32,217 nt of DNA from Methanomicrobia archaeon. GTDB lineage: Archaea > Halobacteriota > Syntropharchaeia > Alkanophagales > Methanospirareceae. Position numbers and translations under genes: made by a program. The number at the start of each line of letters is the position of its first letter. Position 1 is the stretch's first letter. A model generated the notes under the pieces. It was not told where the DNA came from, did no database searches, and saw nothing but the letters and a program-made list of their open reading frames with translations. Shown in pieces: positions 15,667 to 23,056 of this stretch. Location of the stretch: NCBI GenBank assembly GCA_016930255.1, contig JAFGHB010000015.1:1-32217 (forward strand), written 5' to 3'.

Positions 15667-16341
15667 ATGATGTACAAAGTAGTAGTTCCAGGGGATTTTC
15701 TCTCCGATGAAGTGAGTCGCGCTGGCGAGGGTACGTATGTCGACAACGGTAAGGTATACGCGCTGAATTATGGCATAGTGAGCGACAAGGGAGCGATAAA
15801 AGTGGTCGCGCTTTCTGGGAAGTACGTGCCAGCGAGGGGCGATGTCGTGATCGGTAGAATAATTGAGCTCTCGTATCCGTTTTGGATCGTTGATATCGCA
15901 TCTCCGTATGAGGCGCGCTTACACCTCTCCGATTTCTCACGAGGTGCAGAAAGACGGATAGATTTTAGCACGATGAGTAACTACCTGGATGTGGGCGATT
16001 TGATCATCGCGAAGGTGCAGGATGTAGACCCACTGATGCGAATAGATTTGGACTTGAAAGACGAGATTAAGATCGGTGATCGGGGTCGATTGATAGAGAT
16101 CTCGCATACGAAGGTGCCTCGTGTCATCGGACGGAGTGGTTCGATGATAAAGCTGCTGAAGGAGAAATGCAAATGTTTCATTTTTATCGCGAAGAATGGC
16201 CGTATATGGATAAAAGGCCAGGAAGAGAATATGAATCTCGCCACGCAGGTGGTGTTGATGATCGCGAACGAGGCGCATACTTCAGGATTGACGGATAGAG
16301 TGGCGCATTTTTTGGATTCTTATGAGGAAAAAGAAGCATAA
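15667..16341 (+). CDS. rrp4: Exosome RNA-binding subunit Rrp4
   Basis: About 224 residues, the expected size. Rrp4 forms part of the RNA-binding cap on the Rrp41/Rrp42 hexameric ring. An N-terminal strand domain (VVVPGDFLSDE) is followed by an S1 domain (about residues 65-135, VGDLIIAKVQDVDPLMRIDL) and a KH domain (VIGRSGSMIKLLKEKCKCFI, NGRIWIKG). The start could be the GTG at 15661, overlapping the previous stop by 4 nt, or the ATGs at 15667 or 15670. I prefer 15667 because the family usually begins a few residues before VVVPGD. It lies 21 nt ahead of rrp41. Confidence 0.95.
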   Translation: MMYKVVVPGDFLSDEVSRAGEGTYVDNGKVYALNYGIVSDKGAIKVVALSGKYVPARGDVVIGRIIELSYPFWIVDIASPYEARLHLSDFSRGAERRIDFSTMSNYLDVGDLIIAKVQDVDPLMRIDLDLKDEIKIGDRGRLIEISHTKVPRVIGRSGSMIKLLKEKCKCFIFIAKNGRIWIKGQEENMNLATQVVLMIANEAHTSGLTDRVAHFLDSYEEKEA

Positions 16342-16362
16342 AGAAGGGGATGAAGAATAAGG

Positions 16363-17100
16363 ATGAAAGAAGAAGGAATAGAACTTATAAAAGATGGAAA
16401 GAGATTAGATGGACGCGGTTTTGAGGAACTCAGGCCGATAAAGATAGAAGTTGGCGTGTTAAAAAGGGCAGATGGGTCCTGTTACTTTGAGATCGGGAAT
16501 AATAAAGCACTTGCTGCTGTTTATGGGCCGCGGGAGATGCATCCACGGCACTTACAAGATGCGAAGACCGCTGTGGTGAACTACCGGTATAATATGGCAC
16601 CGTTTTCCGTGGATGAGCGAAAGCGACCGGGCCCGGACAGAAGGAGCGTGGAGATCTCTAAGGTGAGTAGAGAAGCCTTAGACTCGGTGGTTCTCAAGGA
16701 ATATTACCCGAAGACCGCGATTGACGTCTACGTGGAATTACTCCAGTCGGATGCGGGAACGAGAACGGCAGGCATCAATGCTGCTTCCGTCGCGCTCGCA
16801 GACGCGGGAATACCGATGAAAGATCTGGTTTCGTCAATCGCAGTCGGTAAGATCGAGGGTGAAGTGGTATTGGATATGAACGCCCCGGAGGATAACTTTG
16901 GTGAGGCGGATATGCCGGTGGCCATAATAGCGAGGACGGATACCATCACCATGCTACAGATGGACGGCCGTTTTACGAAAGATGAGTTTACACGGGGTCT
17001 GGAGCTCGCGAAGAAGGCCTGCCACGAGATATACGAGTTGCAAAGGGCAGCGCTCTTAGATAAATACAGCGAACGTGCAGGAGAAAGAGGTGAGGAATAA
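16363..17100 (+). CDS. rrp41: Exosome catalytic subunit Rrp41
   Basis: A 245-residue RNase PH-fold protein, the active 3'-5' phosphorolytic subunit of the archaeal exosome. Visible landmarks are [16 protein letters not shown] at the N-terminus, [33 protein letters not shown] (arginines that bind RNA and phosphate), [20 protein letters not shown] and the active-site region [11 protein letters not shown] with the catalytic aspartate. Its stop is 2 nt from the start of rrp42, its obligate partner, which should ensure balanced synthesis of the alternating hexamer. Confidence 0.97.
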   Translation: MKEEGIELIKDGKRLDGRGFEELRPIKIEVGVLKRADGSCYFEIGNNKALAAVYGPREMHPRHLQDAKTAVVNYRYNMAPFSVDERKRPGPDRRSVEISKVSREALDSVVLKEYYPKTAIDVYVELLQSDAGTRTAGINAASVALADAGIPMKDLVSSIAVGKIEGEVVLDMNAPEDNFGEADMPVAIIARTDTITMLQMDGRFTKDEFTRGLELAKKACHEIYELQRAALLDKYSERAGERGEE

Positions 17101-17102
17101 CT

Positions 17103-17882
17103 ATGGGTTTTGAAATTGTAGAGGATATCCGTAAGGATTACGTGTACGATCTATTAGGGAGCGGTAAGCGTATAGACGGCCGTGGATTCCTTGATTACCG
17201 TGAGATAAGCGTGGAGCGGGATCTGATAAGTAAGGCGGAAGGTTCTGCTCTTGTGAAGTTCGGCGACACGTCGGTCTTAGTGGGCGTCAAGCTCGAGCTA
17301 GGTGAGCCTTTTTCTGATGCGCCCAATAAGGGGATCATAATGACCAATGCGGAACTCCGACCGGGAGCATCGCCGGATTTCGAGCCAGGACCGCCGAATG
17401 AGAACAGTGTGGAGCTGGCGAGAGTGGTGGATCGAGGTATCAGAGGTTCAGAAACCATCGATTTAGAGAAGCTGTGTATAGCAGAAGGCGAGAAGGTCTG
17501 GATGACGTTCATCGATATCCACGCATTGGACAACGACGGGAATCTGATTGATGCCGCGGCATTGGGTGCTATTATTGCTCTTTTGCATGCCCGCGTACCA
17601 AACGAGCGATTCGGGATAACCGGGGCGGACGATACGCTTACGATCAGGGACACGCCAGTGGCGGTAACAGTAGTAAAAATCCGGGATGCTTTTCTGGTAG
17701 ACCCGAACTTGTCTGAAGAAACCGCAGCTACCAGCAAGTTAACGGTGATTTCAAATGCCGATGGCACGTTATCAGGCGTGCAGAAGAGCGGCCGCGCGGG
17801 TCTAAATGCAGACGAGATAGCCGAGATGGTAGATATAGGAATAGAGAAGGCAGGTGAACTAAGGGTAAAGTATTTAGGATAA
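17103..17882 (+). CDS. rrp42: Exosome non-catalytic subunit Rrp42
   Basis: A 259-residue RNase PH-fold protein that alternates with Rrp41 in the exosome ring and shapes its active site without catalysing. Landmarks are GSGKRIDGRGFLDYREISVE, GSALVKFGDTSVLVGVK, NENSVELARVVDRGIRGSE, ALDNDGNLIDAAALGAIIAL and the C-terminal GLNADEIAEMVDIGIEKAGE helix. It lacks the catalytic E-A-D-M motif of Rrp41, as expected. Last gene of the operon; a palindromic terminator-like element follows about 80 nt later. Confidence 0.97.
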   Translation: MGFEIVEDIRKDYVYDLLGSGKRIDGRGFLDYREISVERDLISKAEGSALVKFGDTSVLVGVKLELGEPFSDAPNKGIIMTNAELRPGASPDFEPGPPNENSVELARVVDRGIRGSETIDLEKLCIAEGEKVWMTFIDIHALDNDGNLIDAAALGAIIALLHARVPNERFGITGADDTLTIRDTPVAVTVVKIRDAFLVDPNLSEETAATSKLTVISNADGTLSGVQKSGRAGLNADEIAEMVDIGIEKAGELRVKYLG

Positions 17883-17961
17883 ACCGGAGAGCATCTCCCA
17901 TCTCAGGATAAGGTTGGGGCGAATATTCTAAAACTCCTCTCGTCATGGGGTTCCGAATCTG

Positions 17962-17996
17962 GATAAGCGCGCTTATCTTCTCTTTCCCTTTTTGCG
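17962..17996 (+). terminator. Perfect 16-bp palindrome followed by a pyrimidine-rich tract
   Basis: gataagcgcgcttatc (17962-17977) is a perfect inverted repeat that can fold into a six-pair stem with a cgcg loop. It is followed by a long C/T run ending in five T's before gcgg. It lies about 80 nt after the exosome operon and well before the tfe promoter, where a terminator would be expected. A protein-binding operator is an alternative reading. Confidence 0.5.
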
Positions 17997-18037
17997 GGCT
18001 TTAGTTACGTTACAGAGGGCACGGTAGGTGGTGTAAA

Positions 18038-18047
18038 AGTTTATTTT
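18038..18047 (+). promoter_or_regulatory. Candidate TATA box of tfe
   Basis: agtttatttt lies 21-30 nt before the ATG at 18068, the distance expected if transcription starts close to the start codon. The lack of a ribosome binding site before this ATG supports a nearly leaderless transcript. Confidence 0.45.
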
Positions 18048-18067
18048 GTCTGAAGTTAAAGTATCTA

Positions 18068-18595
18068 ATGGTGAGAGCGGTTACGATGTTGGAAGCGGAT
18101 AATCCACTGGTAAAGGAATATTTCAAGAAGATGATCGGGGATGAGGGCGTGCGAATAATGGAGAACATTCCAGGTGGAGAGATAACGGATGAGGAGATTG
18201 CGAAGCGAAGCGATACCAAACTCACTGCGGTAAGAAAGGTTTTGTACGTGTTATATGAGGGCAGGATCGCCGAATACCGGACCGAACGAGATGACACTAC
18301 TGGCTGGATCACCTATTGGTGGAGCTTCAATCACGACAACATCAGGCGAATGATGGAAGAGGAGGCGGATGCCACGCTCAAGGGGTTGCGAGAGCAGCTT
18401 GAATACGAACAGAACGGCGAATTTTACCGATGCCACTGTCAGTCTGTTTTATTTGAAGAGGCTGCGGAGCGAGAATTCTGGTGCGAGGAATGCGAATCAA
18501 CCTTTGAATATTTCGATAACGGTAGTTTAGTAACCGATATAGAGAAGCAGATAAAAGAGCTAGAGAAGTGGAAGAAGAACTTAGAGAGGAAATAA
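18068..18595 (+). CDS. tfe: Transcription factor E, alpha subunit (TFE)
   Basis: A 175-residue homologue of TFIIE-alpha, which helps RNA polymerase open promoters. The N-terminal winged helix spans about residues 10-90 (ITDEEIAKRSDTKLTAVRKV, LYEGRIAEYRTERD, GWITYWWSFN). The zinc ribbon is at about 118-146. Its first knuckle is C122-x-C124 (YRCHCQ) rather than the usual C-x-x-C, while the second is standard (C139-E-E-C142). The spacing change may affect zinc binding. A coiled-coil end (KQIKELEKWKKNLERK) closes the protein. An ATG at 18086 is an alternative start. The last 28 nt overlap the next gene. Confidence 0.95.
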   Translation: MVRAVTMLEADNPLVKEYFKKMIGDEGVRIMENIPGGEITDEEIAKRSDTKLTAVRKVLYVLYEGRIAEYRTERDDTTGWITYWWSFNHDNIRRMMEEEADATLKGLREQLEYEQNGEFYRCHCQSVLFEEAAEREFWCEECESTFEYFDNGSLVTDIEKQIKELEKWKKNLERK

Positions 18596-19107
18596 AACGC
18601 GATTGTATCGGGTTACTGCGAGCGGCCGGCTGTGACGAGGGCGTTATCAACCATTGCACTGCGGTTGCCGAGCTTGCATTGGAGATCGCTCAGCATCAGC
18701 ATAACGATATGGTAGATGAAGCGCTGGTTTTAAGGGGCGCGTTACTCCATGATCTTGGCAGAGCGCGGTCGCACGGTATCGACCACGGGTTGGTGGGTGG
18801 CGAGCTGGCACGTGAGCTGGGGCTGGACGAGCGTCTGGTGCGGATAATACAGAGGCATGTCGGCGCGGGAATAACAGCTGAAGAAGCGAAGGAATTGGGA
18901 TTGCCTCCTGTAAATTTCGTGCCGGAGACGATGGAAGAGAAGATCGTCGCGCATGCTGACAATCTCATCGAAGATCAAAAGAGGACGAGCATAGAGGCGG
19001 AACTATCAAACGTAAAAGCGAAATTAGGCGAATCGCACCCATCGATAAAACGACTGATCGCGCTCCATAAGGAAGTACTAGGGCAGAAAGAACGTAACGT
19101 AGAGTAG
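18568..19107 (+). CDS. HD-domain phosphohydrolase-like protein (TIGR00295 type)
   Basis: A 179-residue HD-superfamily protein. Metal-binding landmarks are NHCTAVAELALEIA (first histidine), GALLHDLGRARSHGIDHGLVG (H-D pair) and a conserved IIQRHVGAG and VAHADNLI (last aspartate). These match the archaeal HDIG family TIGR00295, whose substrate is not known to me; related HD proteins hydrolyse phosphate esters of nucleotides. Members occur next to or fused with tRNA methyltransferase genes in some archaea, but none is seen here. It begins with a GTG inside tfe (28-nt overlap), so it is translationally coupled to it. The tail-coding DNA is part of a 20-bp tandem repeat. Confidence 0.85.
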   Translation: MEEELREEIKRDCIGLLRAAGCDEGVINHCTAVAELALEIAQHQHNDMVDEALVLRGALLHDLGRARSHGIDHGLVGGELARELGLDERLVRIIQRHVGAGITAEEAKELGLPPVNFVPETMEEKIVAHADNLIEDQKRTSIEAELSNVKAKLGESHPSIKRLIALHKEVLGQKERNVE

Positions 19108-19130
19108 AGTAACGTAACGTAGAGCAGAGC
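19091..19130 (+). repeat. Two tandem copies of a 20-bp unit across a stop codon
   Basis: aacgtaacgtagagtagagt is followed directly by aacgtaacgtagagcagagc, 18 of 20 identical. The stop of the HD-domain gene (TAG, 19105-19107) lies in the first unit, so the duplication leaves the protein unchanged. Downstream, 19131-19205 is low-complexity (ttagttag repeats and a G run) with no gene. Confidence 0.85.
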
Positions 19131-19205
19131 AAAGCAGTTGAAAAGCTCACCCGTTATTTAGTTAGTTTAGTTAGGTTGGGGTGGGGGTATGCACGGTCTT
19201 TTTCG

Positions 19206-19571
19206 TTATCGCTTCAATGCAAGTTCCCGCAGCTTATCTTTCACATCCAACTTCGTAATCACGACATTCGAGGGATGTATGGGTCGTGGCACTTCGGACA
19301 GATCAGACCGTGCGACAACGATGCCTTCCATCGTTATCTTCTCCTTCTGCGGGTCGACGGTCCTTACTTTACCTTCCTTTCCTTTATCATCGCCCCGTAT
19401 CACCCGTACCGTATCCCCTTTTCTCACGGGGAAGTTCCTTCTCCCGTATTTACCTTGAAGCTCCTCGGAAAGCGGTGCAGTCATGAACTTGTGTCGTACA
19501 TGCAGTGGTGCGTTATACCTTTCCTTTCGCTGCTTCCTCGGCTGCTTAGACTTATCGGTGGCTTTCATCAT
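19206..19571 (-). CDS. rpl24: 50S ribosomal protein L24 (uL24)
   Basis: A 121-residue basic protein of usual archaeal uL24 length. The RNA-binding N-terminus (SKQPRKQRKERYNAPLHVRH) leads into KFMTAPLSEELQGKYGRRNF and the KOW motif (VRKGDTVRVIRGDDKGKEGK), followed by IVVARSDLSEVPRPIHPSNV. It starts at ATGATG with aaaggaag upstream. uL24 normally lies in the S10/spc ribosomal cluster beside uL14 and eS4; here it stands alone, divergent from geranylgeranyl reductase. The longer plus-strand frames in this stretch are its shadows. Confidence 0.95.
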   Translation of the reverse strand: MMKATDKSKQPRKQRKERYNAPLHVRHKFMTAPLSEELQGKYGRRNFPVRKGDTVRVIRGDDKGKEGKVRTVDPQKEKITMEGIVVARSDLSEVPRPIHPSNVVITKLDVKDKLRELALKR

Positions 19572-19638
19572 TTTTATCGCTTCCTTTATCCCTCTTCTTG
19601 TGACGGTTTCTTACACGGTCACTATACCCTCTTTCGCT

Positions 19639-19665
19639 TTTATTCTTATAAATTTTTAAACGTTA
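19639..19665. promoter_or_regulatory. AT-rich divergent promoter region between rpl24 and geranylgeranyl reductase
   Basis: tattcttataaatttttaaacg offers TATA-like boxes on both strands: tttaaa/ttttaa toward the reductase, and atttataag on the minus strand toward rpl24 at a distance leaving a leader of about 45 nt. A second plus-strand candidate is agtataagataaaa at about 19714. The whole 180-nt gap has no gene. Confidence 0.4.
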
Positions 19666-19751
19666 TACGTGCTTGGGGATCTGGGATTGATCCTCTCCGA
19701 TTTAACCTTCTCAAGTATAAGATAAAAGGCTTGGAGCGTTGATGGATAGGT

Positions 19752-21020
19752 ATGCGTGATTACGATGTTGTCGTGGTGGGTGGCGGTCCCGCAGGCTGCA
19801 TGGCTGCGAAATATGCGGCAAAGGCAGGTGCGTCCACGCTGATCGTTGAGGACGATGCGGTGATCGGCGAGCCAGTCCAATGCGCGGGACTTATAAGCAC
19901 ACGAGCACTAGCGGAGAGTGAGCTCGGGCATCGCAACGCATTTATACAGTGCGAAATACGAGGTGCGGTTGTTCATTCGCCTTCCTACGACTTAACGCTT
20001 GAATCACCGACGCAGAGGGCGTTTGCCATACGGCGTGATGTCTTTGATCGGGAATTAGCGAAAGCGGCGCAGAAGGCAGGTGCAGACCTCATGCTCAAGA
20101 GTAGAGTCAAACGGGTGCGGCAGCGAGCGGGTGAGGGTGAGAGGACGCAGGAGATAGCTGCCGTTACGTCGAAAGGCACAGAGGAAATAAAAGCAAAAGT
20201 GGTCATCGGGGCGGATGGTGTGAAGAGTACCATAGCGCGATTAGCAGGGCTCACGGTCGCACAGAGCACCCTGGCCTGCGTGCAAATAGAGGCTGACTAC
20301 GTAACGGAAGAGGGGCTTGCGGAGATCTTCGTGGGTAAAACCGTTGCACCAGGCTTCTTTGCCTGGGCCATTCCGCTTGGTGCAGGTGCAGGTGCGGAGA
20401 ATCGTGCGAGAATCGGGCTCTGTATAGACAAACGGGTCTCACCGCATTCCAGCCCCTTGCTCTTTTTAAAACGGAATTTAGAGCAGCATCCGGTGATAGC
20501 GCGGAAGTACAAGGGCACGGTCTTTAGCAGTACCGCAGGGAGAATTCCCATACCGGTAAATGCGGGTGGCCTGCGAGGACAAAAATCGCGGACGGTGAAA
20601 GTGGATACGGATGCAGATACCGGGATACTGCTGGTCGGCGACGCGGCAGCGCAGATCAAGCCGATCACCGGCGGCGGTGTGTATTACGGTATGAAATGCG
20701 GGAAGATAGCGGGTGAGATGGCTGCACGAGCATGCTTGATGGGCGAGATAACGATGCTGAACGATTATGAACGACGATGGCGCAAGGAACTCGGGCGGGA
20801 AATAGCGGTGGGGTTGAAGGTGCACCGGTTACGGTGTGTACTGAGCGACAAGGACTTCGATACGATTGTTCATACGCTGTTGAGAAGCGCGATGGCACGT
20901 CGGATAAAGAGTGAGGGTGATATGGATTATCCCGCGATGCTCGTTCACGCGCTTCTGGCGAATCCCAGCCTCATTCGAGTGATGGGACGGAACATCTTAA
21001 GATATTTATATACGAAGTAG
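19752..21020 (+). CDS. Digeranylgeranylglycerophospholipid reductase (geranylgeranyl reductase family)
   Basis: A 422-residue FAD-dependent reductase that saturates the isoprenoid chains of archaeal membrane lipids. The N-terminal dinucleotide-binding fold is VVVVGGGPAGCMAAKYAAKA. The family motif GEPVQCAGLIS follows, then the second FAD motif (LLVGDAAAQIKPITGGGVYY). Length and motif order agree with archaeal geranylgeranyl reductases. Paralogues with other substrates exist, so the exact lipid substrate is inferred. It starts at an ATG after ggataggt and is divergent from rpl24. The rps15 start is 49 nt downstream, so cotranscription with it is possible. Confidence 0.92.
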   Translation: MRDYDVVVVGGGPAGCMAAKYAAKAGASTLIVEDDAVIGEPVQCAGLISTRALAESELGHRNAFIQCEIRGAVVHSPSYDLTLESPTQRAFAIRRDVFDRELAKAAQKAGADLMLKSRVKRVRQRAGEGERTQEIAAVTSKGTEEIKAKVVIGADGVKSTIARLAGLTVAQSTLACVQIEADYVTEEGLAEIFVGKTVAPGFFAWAIPLGAGAGAENRARIGLCIDKRVSPHSSPLLFLKRNLEQHPVIARKYKGTVFSSTAGRIPIPVNAGGLRGQKSRTVKVDTDADTGILLVGDAAAQIKPITGGGVYYGMKCGKIAGEMAARACLMGEITMLNDYERRWRKELGREIAVGLKVHRLRCVLSDKDFDTIVHTLLRSAMARRIKSEGDMDYPAMLVHALLANPSLIRVMGRNILRYLYTK

Positions 21021-21069
21021 ACATAAGATAAGTAGGCAAAGGCACGTCGAGGGCTTTTGGAAGGAGAAA

Positions 21070-21540
21070 ATGGCAAGGATATACGCGAGAAAGCGAGGGA
21101 GATCAGGTTCAACACGACCATTTAGCTTGAGGCTCAAGCAGGCTTCACCTGAGTGGGTAGAGATGAGCACAGAAGAAGTGGAGAACAAAGTGGTAGATTT
21201 GCATAATCAAGGGCTGTCAACGAGTCAAATAGGAGTTCTCTTACGGGACAGTTACAGCGTGCCAAGCGTTGCACTGGTCACCGGGAGGAAGCTAACGCGG
21301 ATTTTAAAGGAGCGTGAGAGCGCGGATAAGCTGCCTGAAGACCTCCAGAATTTGATGCGAAAGGCGCTGAGACTGCGGAAGCATCTTGGCGTGAATAAGA
21401 TGGATATTCACAATAAAAGGTCATTACAATTAACGGAATCCAAGATACGACGGCTTGTGAAGTATTACAAACGGAAGCAGGTCTTACCAGGGGATTGGAA
21501 GTACAAGCCGGAAACAGCCGAGGTGATTTTGCGAGGGTAG
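21070..21540 (+). CDS. rps15: 30S ribosomal protein S15 (uS15)
   Basis: A 156-residue protein of typical archaeal/eukaryal uS15 length, longer than the bacterial protein. The archaeal N-terminus ARIYARKRGRSGSTRPFSLR is followed by LHNQGLSTSQIGVLLRDSY and the rRNA-binding core LGVNKMDIHNKRSLQLTESK, then IRRLVKYYKRKQVLPGDWKY. It binds the central domain of 16S rRNA. A strong site (aaggag) precedes the ATG. Leads a probable operon with the small membrane gene, rps17e and dapA. Confidence 0.97.
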   Translation: MARIYARKRGRSGSTRPFSLRLKQASPEWVEMSTEEVENKVVDLHNQGLSTSQIGVLLRDSYSVPSVALVTGRKLTRILKERESADKLPEDLQNLMRKALRLRKHLGVNKMDIHNKRSLQLTESKIRRLVKYYKRKQVLPGDWKYKPETAEVILRG

Positions 21541-21573
21541 GCAGCACACGTAAAGGAGCGAAGATATACGAAA

Positions 21574-21801
21574 ATGAGAGGGTTTGGGGAATTATTGGTT
21601 GGTTTTGCGTTGGTGGCTATCAGTTTTGTGGGCATTTGGTATCTCATCGACGAGGTCTTAGCGGTTCTGCTGGGAGTCATCCCCCTCGTGTTGCTGTTCT
21701 TCGGTGCGTTGTTCGTGATGATGGGCGTGAGTAGTATGAGAATGAAGAGTGCGGAGCCAGAAGGCTGGAGCGCGGAAAGCGGCGATGAGGGGCGAGAGTG
21801 A
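21574..21801 (+). CDS. Small two-helix membrane protein
   Basis: A 75-residue product with two hydrophobic helices (about residues 6-25 and 29-51, with LLVGFALVAISFVGIWYLI and VLLGVIPLVLLFFGALFVMM) and a short charged tail. I recognise no family. It lies 33 nt after rps15 and 6 nt before rps17e on the same strand, with aaaggag upstream and codon use like its neighbours, so it looks real and cotranscribed. Its place between two ribosomal protein genes says nothing definite about its role. Confidence 0.65.
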   Translation: MRGFGELLVGFALVAISFVGIWYLIDEVLAVLLGVIPLVLLFFGALFVMMGVSSMRMKSAEPEGWSAESGDEGRE

Positions 21802-21807
21802 GTACCA

Positions 21808-22002
21808 GTGGGCGCGATAAAACCGACGTATATAAAGAGTTTGGGGAAGAAACTGTTGACGGAAGTACCGGAGTTCACCGATGATTTTGAGGTTAATAAG
21901 AAGCTCGTGGAAGAGAACACGAATGTAAAAAGTAAGGGAGTAAGGAATAGGATAGCGGGATATATAACCCATAAGAAGGTAAAAGAAAGTAAGGAGGAGT
22001 GA
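21808..22002 (+). CDS. rps17e: 30S ribosomal protein S17e (eS17)
   Basis: A 64-residue protein matching the archaeal eS17 pattern: [34 protein letters not shown] and the conserved [16 protein letters not shown]. It starts with GTG six nucleotides after the small membrane gene. eS17 is shared by archaea and eukaryotes and sits in the small-subunit head. It is followed after 10 nt by dapA, a neighbour pairing seen in many methanogen-related archaea. Confidence 0.93.
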   Translation: MGAIKPTYIKSLGKKLLTEVPEFTDDFEVNKKLVEENTNVKSKGVRNRIAGYITHKKVKESKEE

Positions 22003-22012
22003 GCTGAGCGGG

Positions 22013-22900
22013 ATGTTGAGAATAGAAGGTGTTTATACAGCACTGATAACTCCTTTTACGAACGACAATGAGGTAGATGAGGCAGGTCTGAGACGACTTG
22101 TGGATTTTGCGATCGAGGGCGGTGTCTCGGGGATCGTCCCCTGTGGCACGACCGGCGAATCAGCAACGCTTTCGCATGACGAGCATAAGAAGGTAATCGA
22201 TGTGGTGATAGACGCTTCGACGGTGCCGGTAATCGCAGGCACGGGCTCGAACAACACGCAGGAAGCGGTCGAGTTCACGAAGCACGCAGAGGATGCCGGT
22301 GCTGCCGGATGTCTCTTGATAACTCCATATTACAATAAACCGAATGTAACGGGACTGAAAGCGCATATCGCGAAGATTGGCGATGCCGTTGATATTCCCC
22401 TGATTCTGTACAACATACCGTCGCGAACGGGTCAGAACATAAGTGCCGAGACGCAGATAGAGCTTGCGGCCGAGGTCCCGAATCTGAAGGGTGCGAAGGA
22501 GGCTTCGGGCGATTTGAAGCAGGTTGGCACGATCATTCAGATGGCGGCGGAGCGGGGTTTGGACTTCGCGGTAATGGCCGGCGATGATTTCCTCACGCTG
22601 CCGATCATGAGCCTGGGCGGTAAGGGTGTGATCTCGGTCGCGTCAAACATCGCGCCGAAGGAGATGTGCGCGATGGTGGCGGCGATGTCGAAGAACGAGG
22701 TTGAGAAAGCGCAGGAGATTAATATCAAGCTCTATCCGCTATTTGACTCGATGTTCTTGGAGACAAATCCGATACCGGTGAAGAAGGCTGCGGAGCTGAT
22801 GGGACTGCCAGCGGGTAATGTGAGGCTGCCGCTCGGCGCATTGAGCGAGGCGAACGTCGAGAAGTTGCGCACCGTACTGAAGGGGTTGGGGATGGCGTAG
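22013..22900 (+). CDS. dapA: 4-hydroxy-tetrahydrodipicolinate synthase
   Basis: A 295-residue TIM-barrel lyase that condenses pyruvate with aspartate semialdehyde, the first committed step of lysine biosynthesis. Key motifs are PCGTTGESATLSHDEH (substrate-binding T-T-G-E-S), LYNIPSRTGQNIS with the catalytic tyrosine, and GAKEASGDL with the Schiff-base lysine at residue 162. Length is standard. It ends its operon here; dapB, often next, is absent, and an AT-rich accessory gene follows instead. Because the DapA superfamily includes other aldolases, the assignment rests on these residues. Confidence 0.95.
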   Translation: MLRIEGVYTALITPFTNDNEVDEAGLRRLVDFAIEGGVSGIVPCGTTGESATLSHDEHKKVIDVVIDASTVPVIAGTGSNNTQEAVEFTKHAEDAGAAGCLLITPYYNKPNVTGLKAHIAKIGDAVDIPLILYNIPSRTGQNISAETQIELAAEVPNLKGAKEASGDLKQVGTIIQMAAERGLDFAVMAGDDFLTLPIMSLGGKGVISVASNIAPKEMCAMVAAMSKNEVEKAQEINIKLYPLFDSMFLETNPIPVKKAAELMGLPAGNVRLPLGALSEANVEKLRTVLKGLGMA

Positions 22901-23056
22901 ATCGTGGTATACTTAGAGGCAGGCATCAATAAGGAGAATATACTCAATATGCGGATATAATATCAAATTATAGTAATATCTGCAATACTGCAGATACACC
23001 GGAGTTAGATGAAATTGTACATTGTGATTTATTAAAAAAGTAATAGGGGGATAAAA

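Noticed and set aside
17195-17767. 190-codon minus-strand open frame
   Set aside because: Antisense of rrp42 with no motif, start signal or plausible promoter.
19176-19742. 188-codon plus-strand open frame
   Set aside because: It is the antisense of rpl24, whose minus-strand product has the KOW motif and full uL24 pattern; the plus-strand frame also runs across the divergent promoter.
21465-22043. 192-codon minus-strand open frame
   Set aside because: It crosses rps15, the small membrane gene and rps17e on the other strand; rps17e and rps15 are unambiguous.
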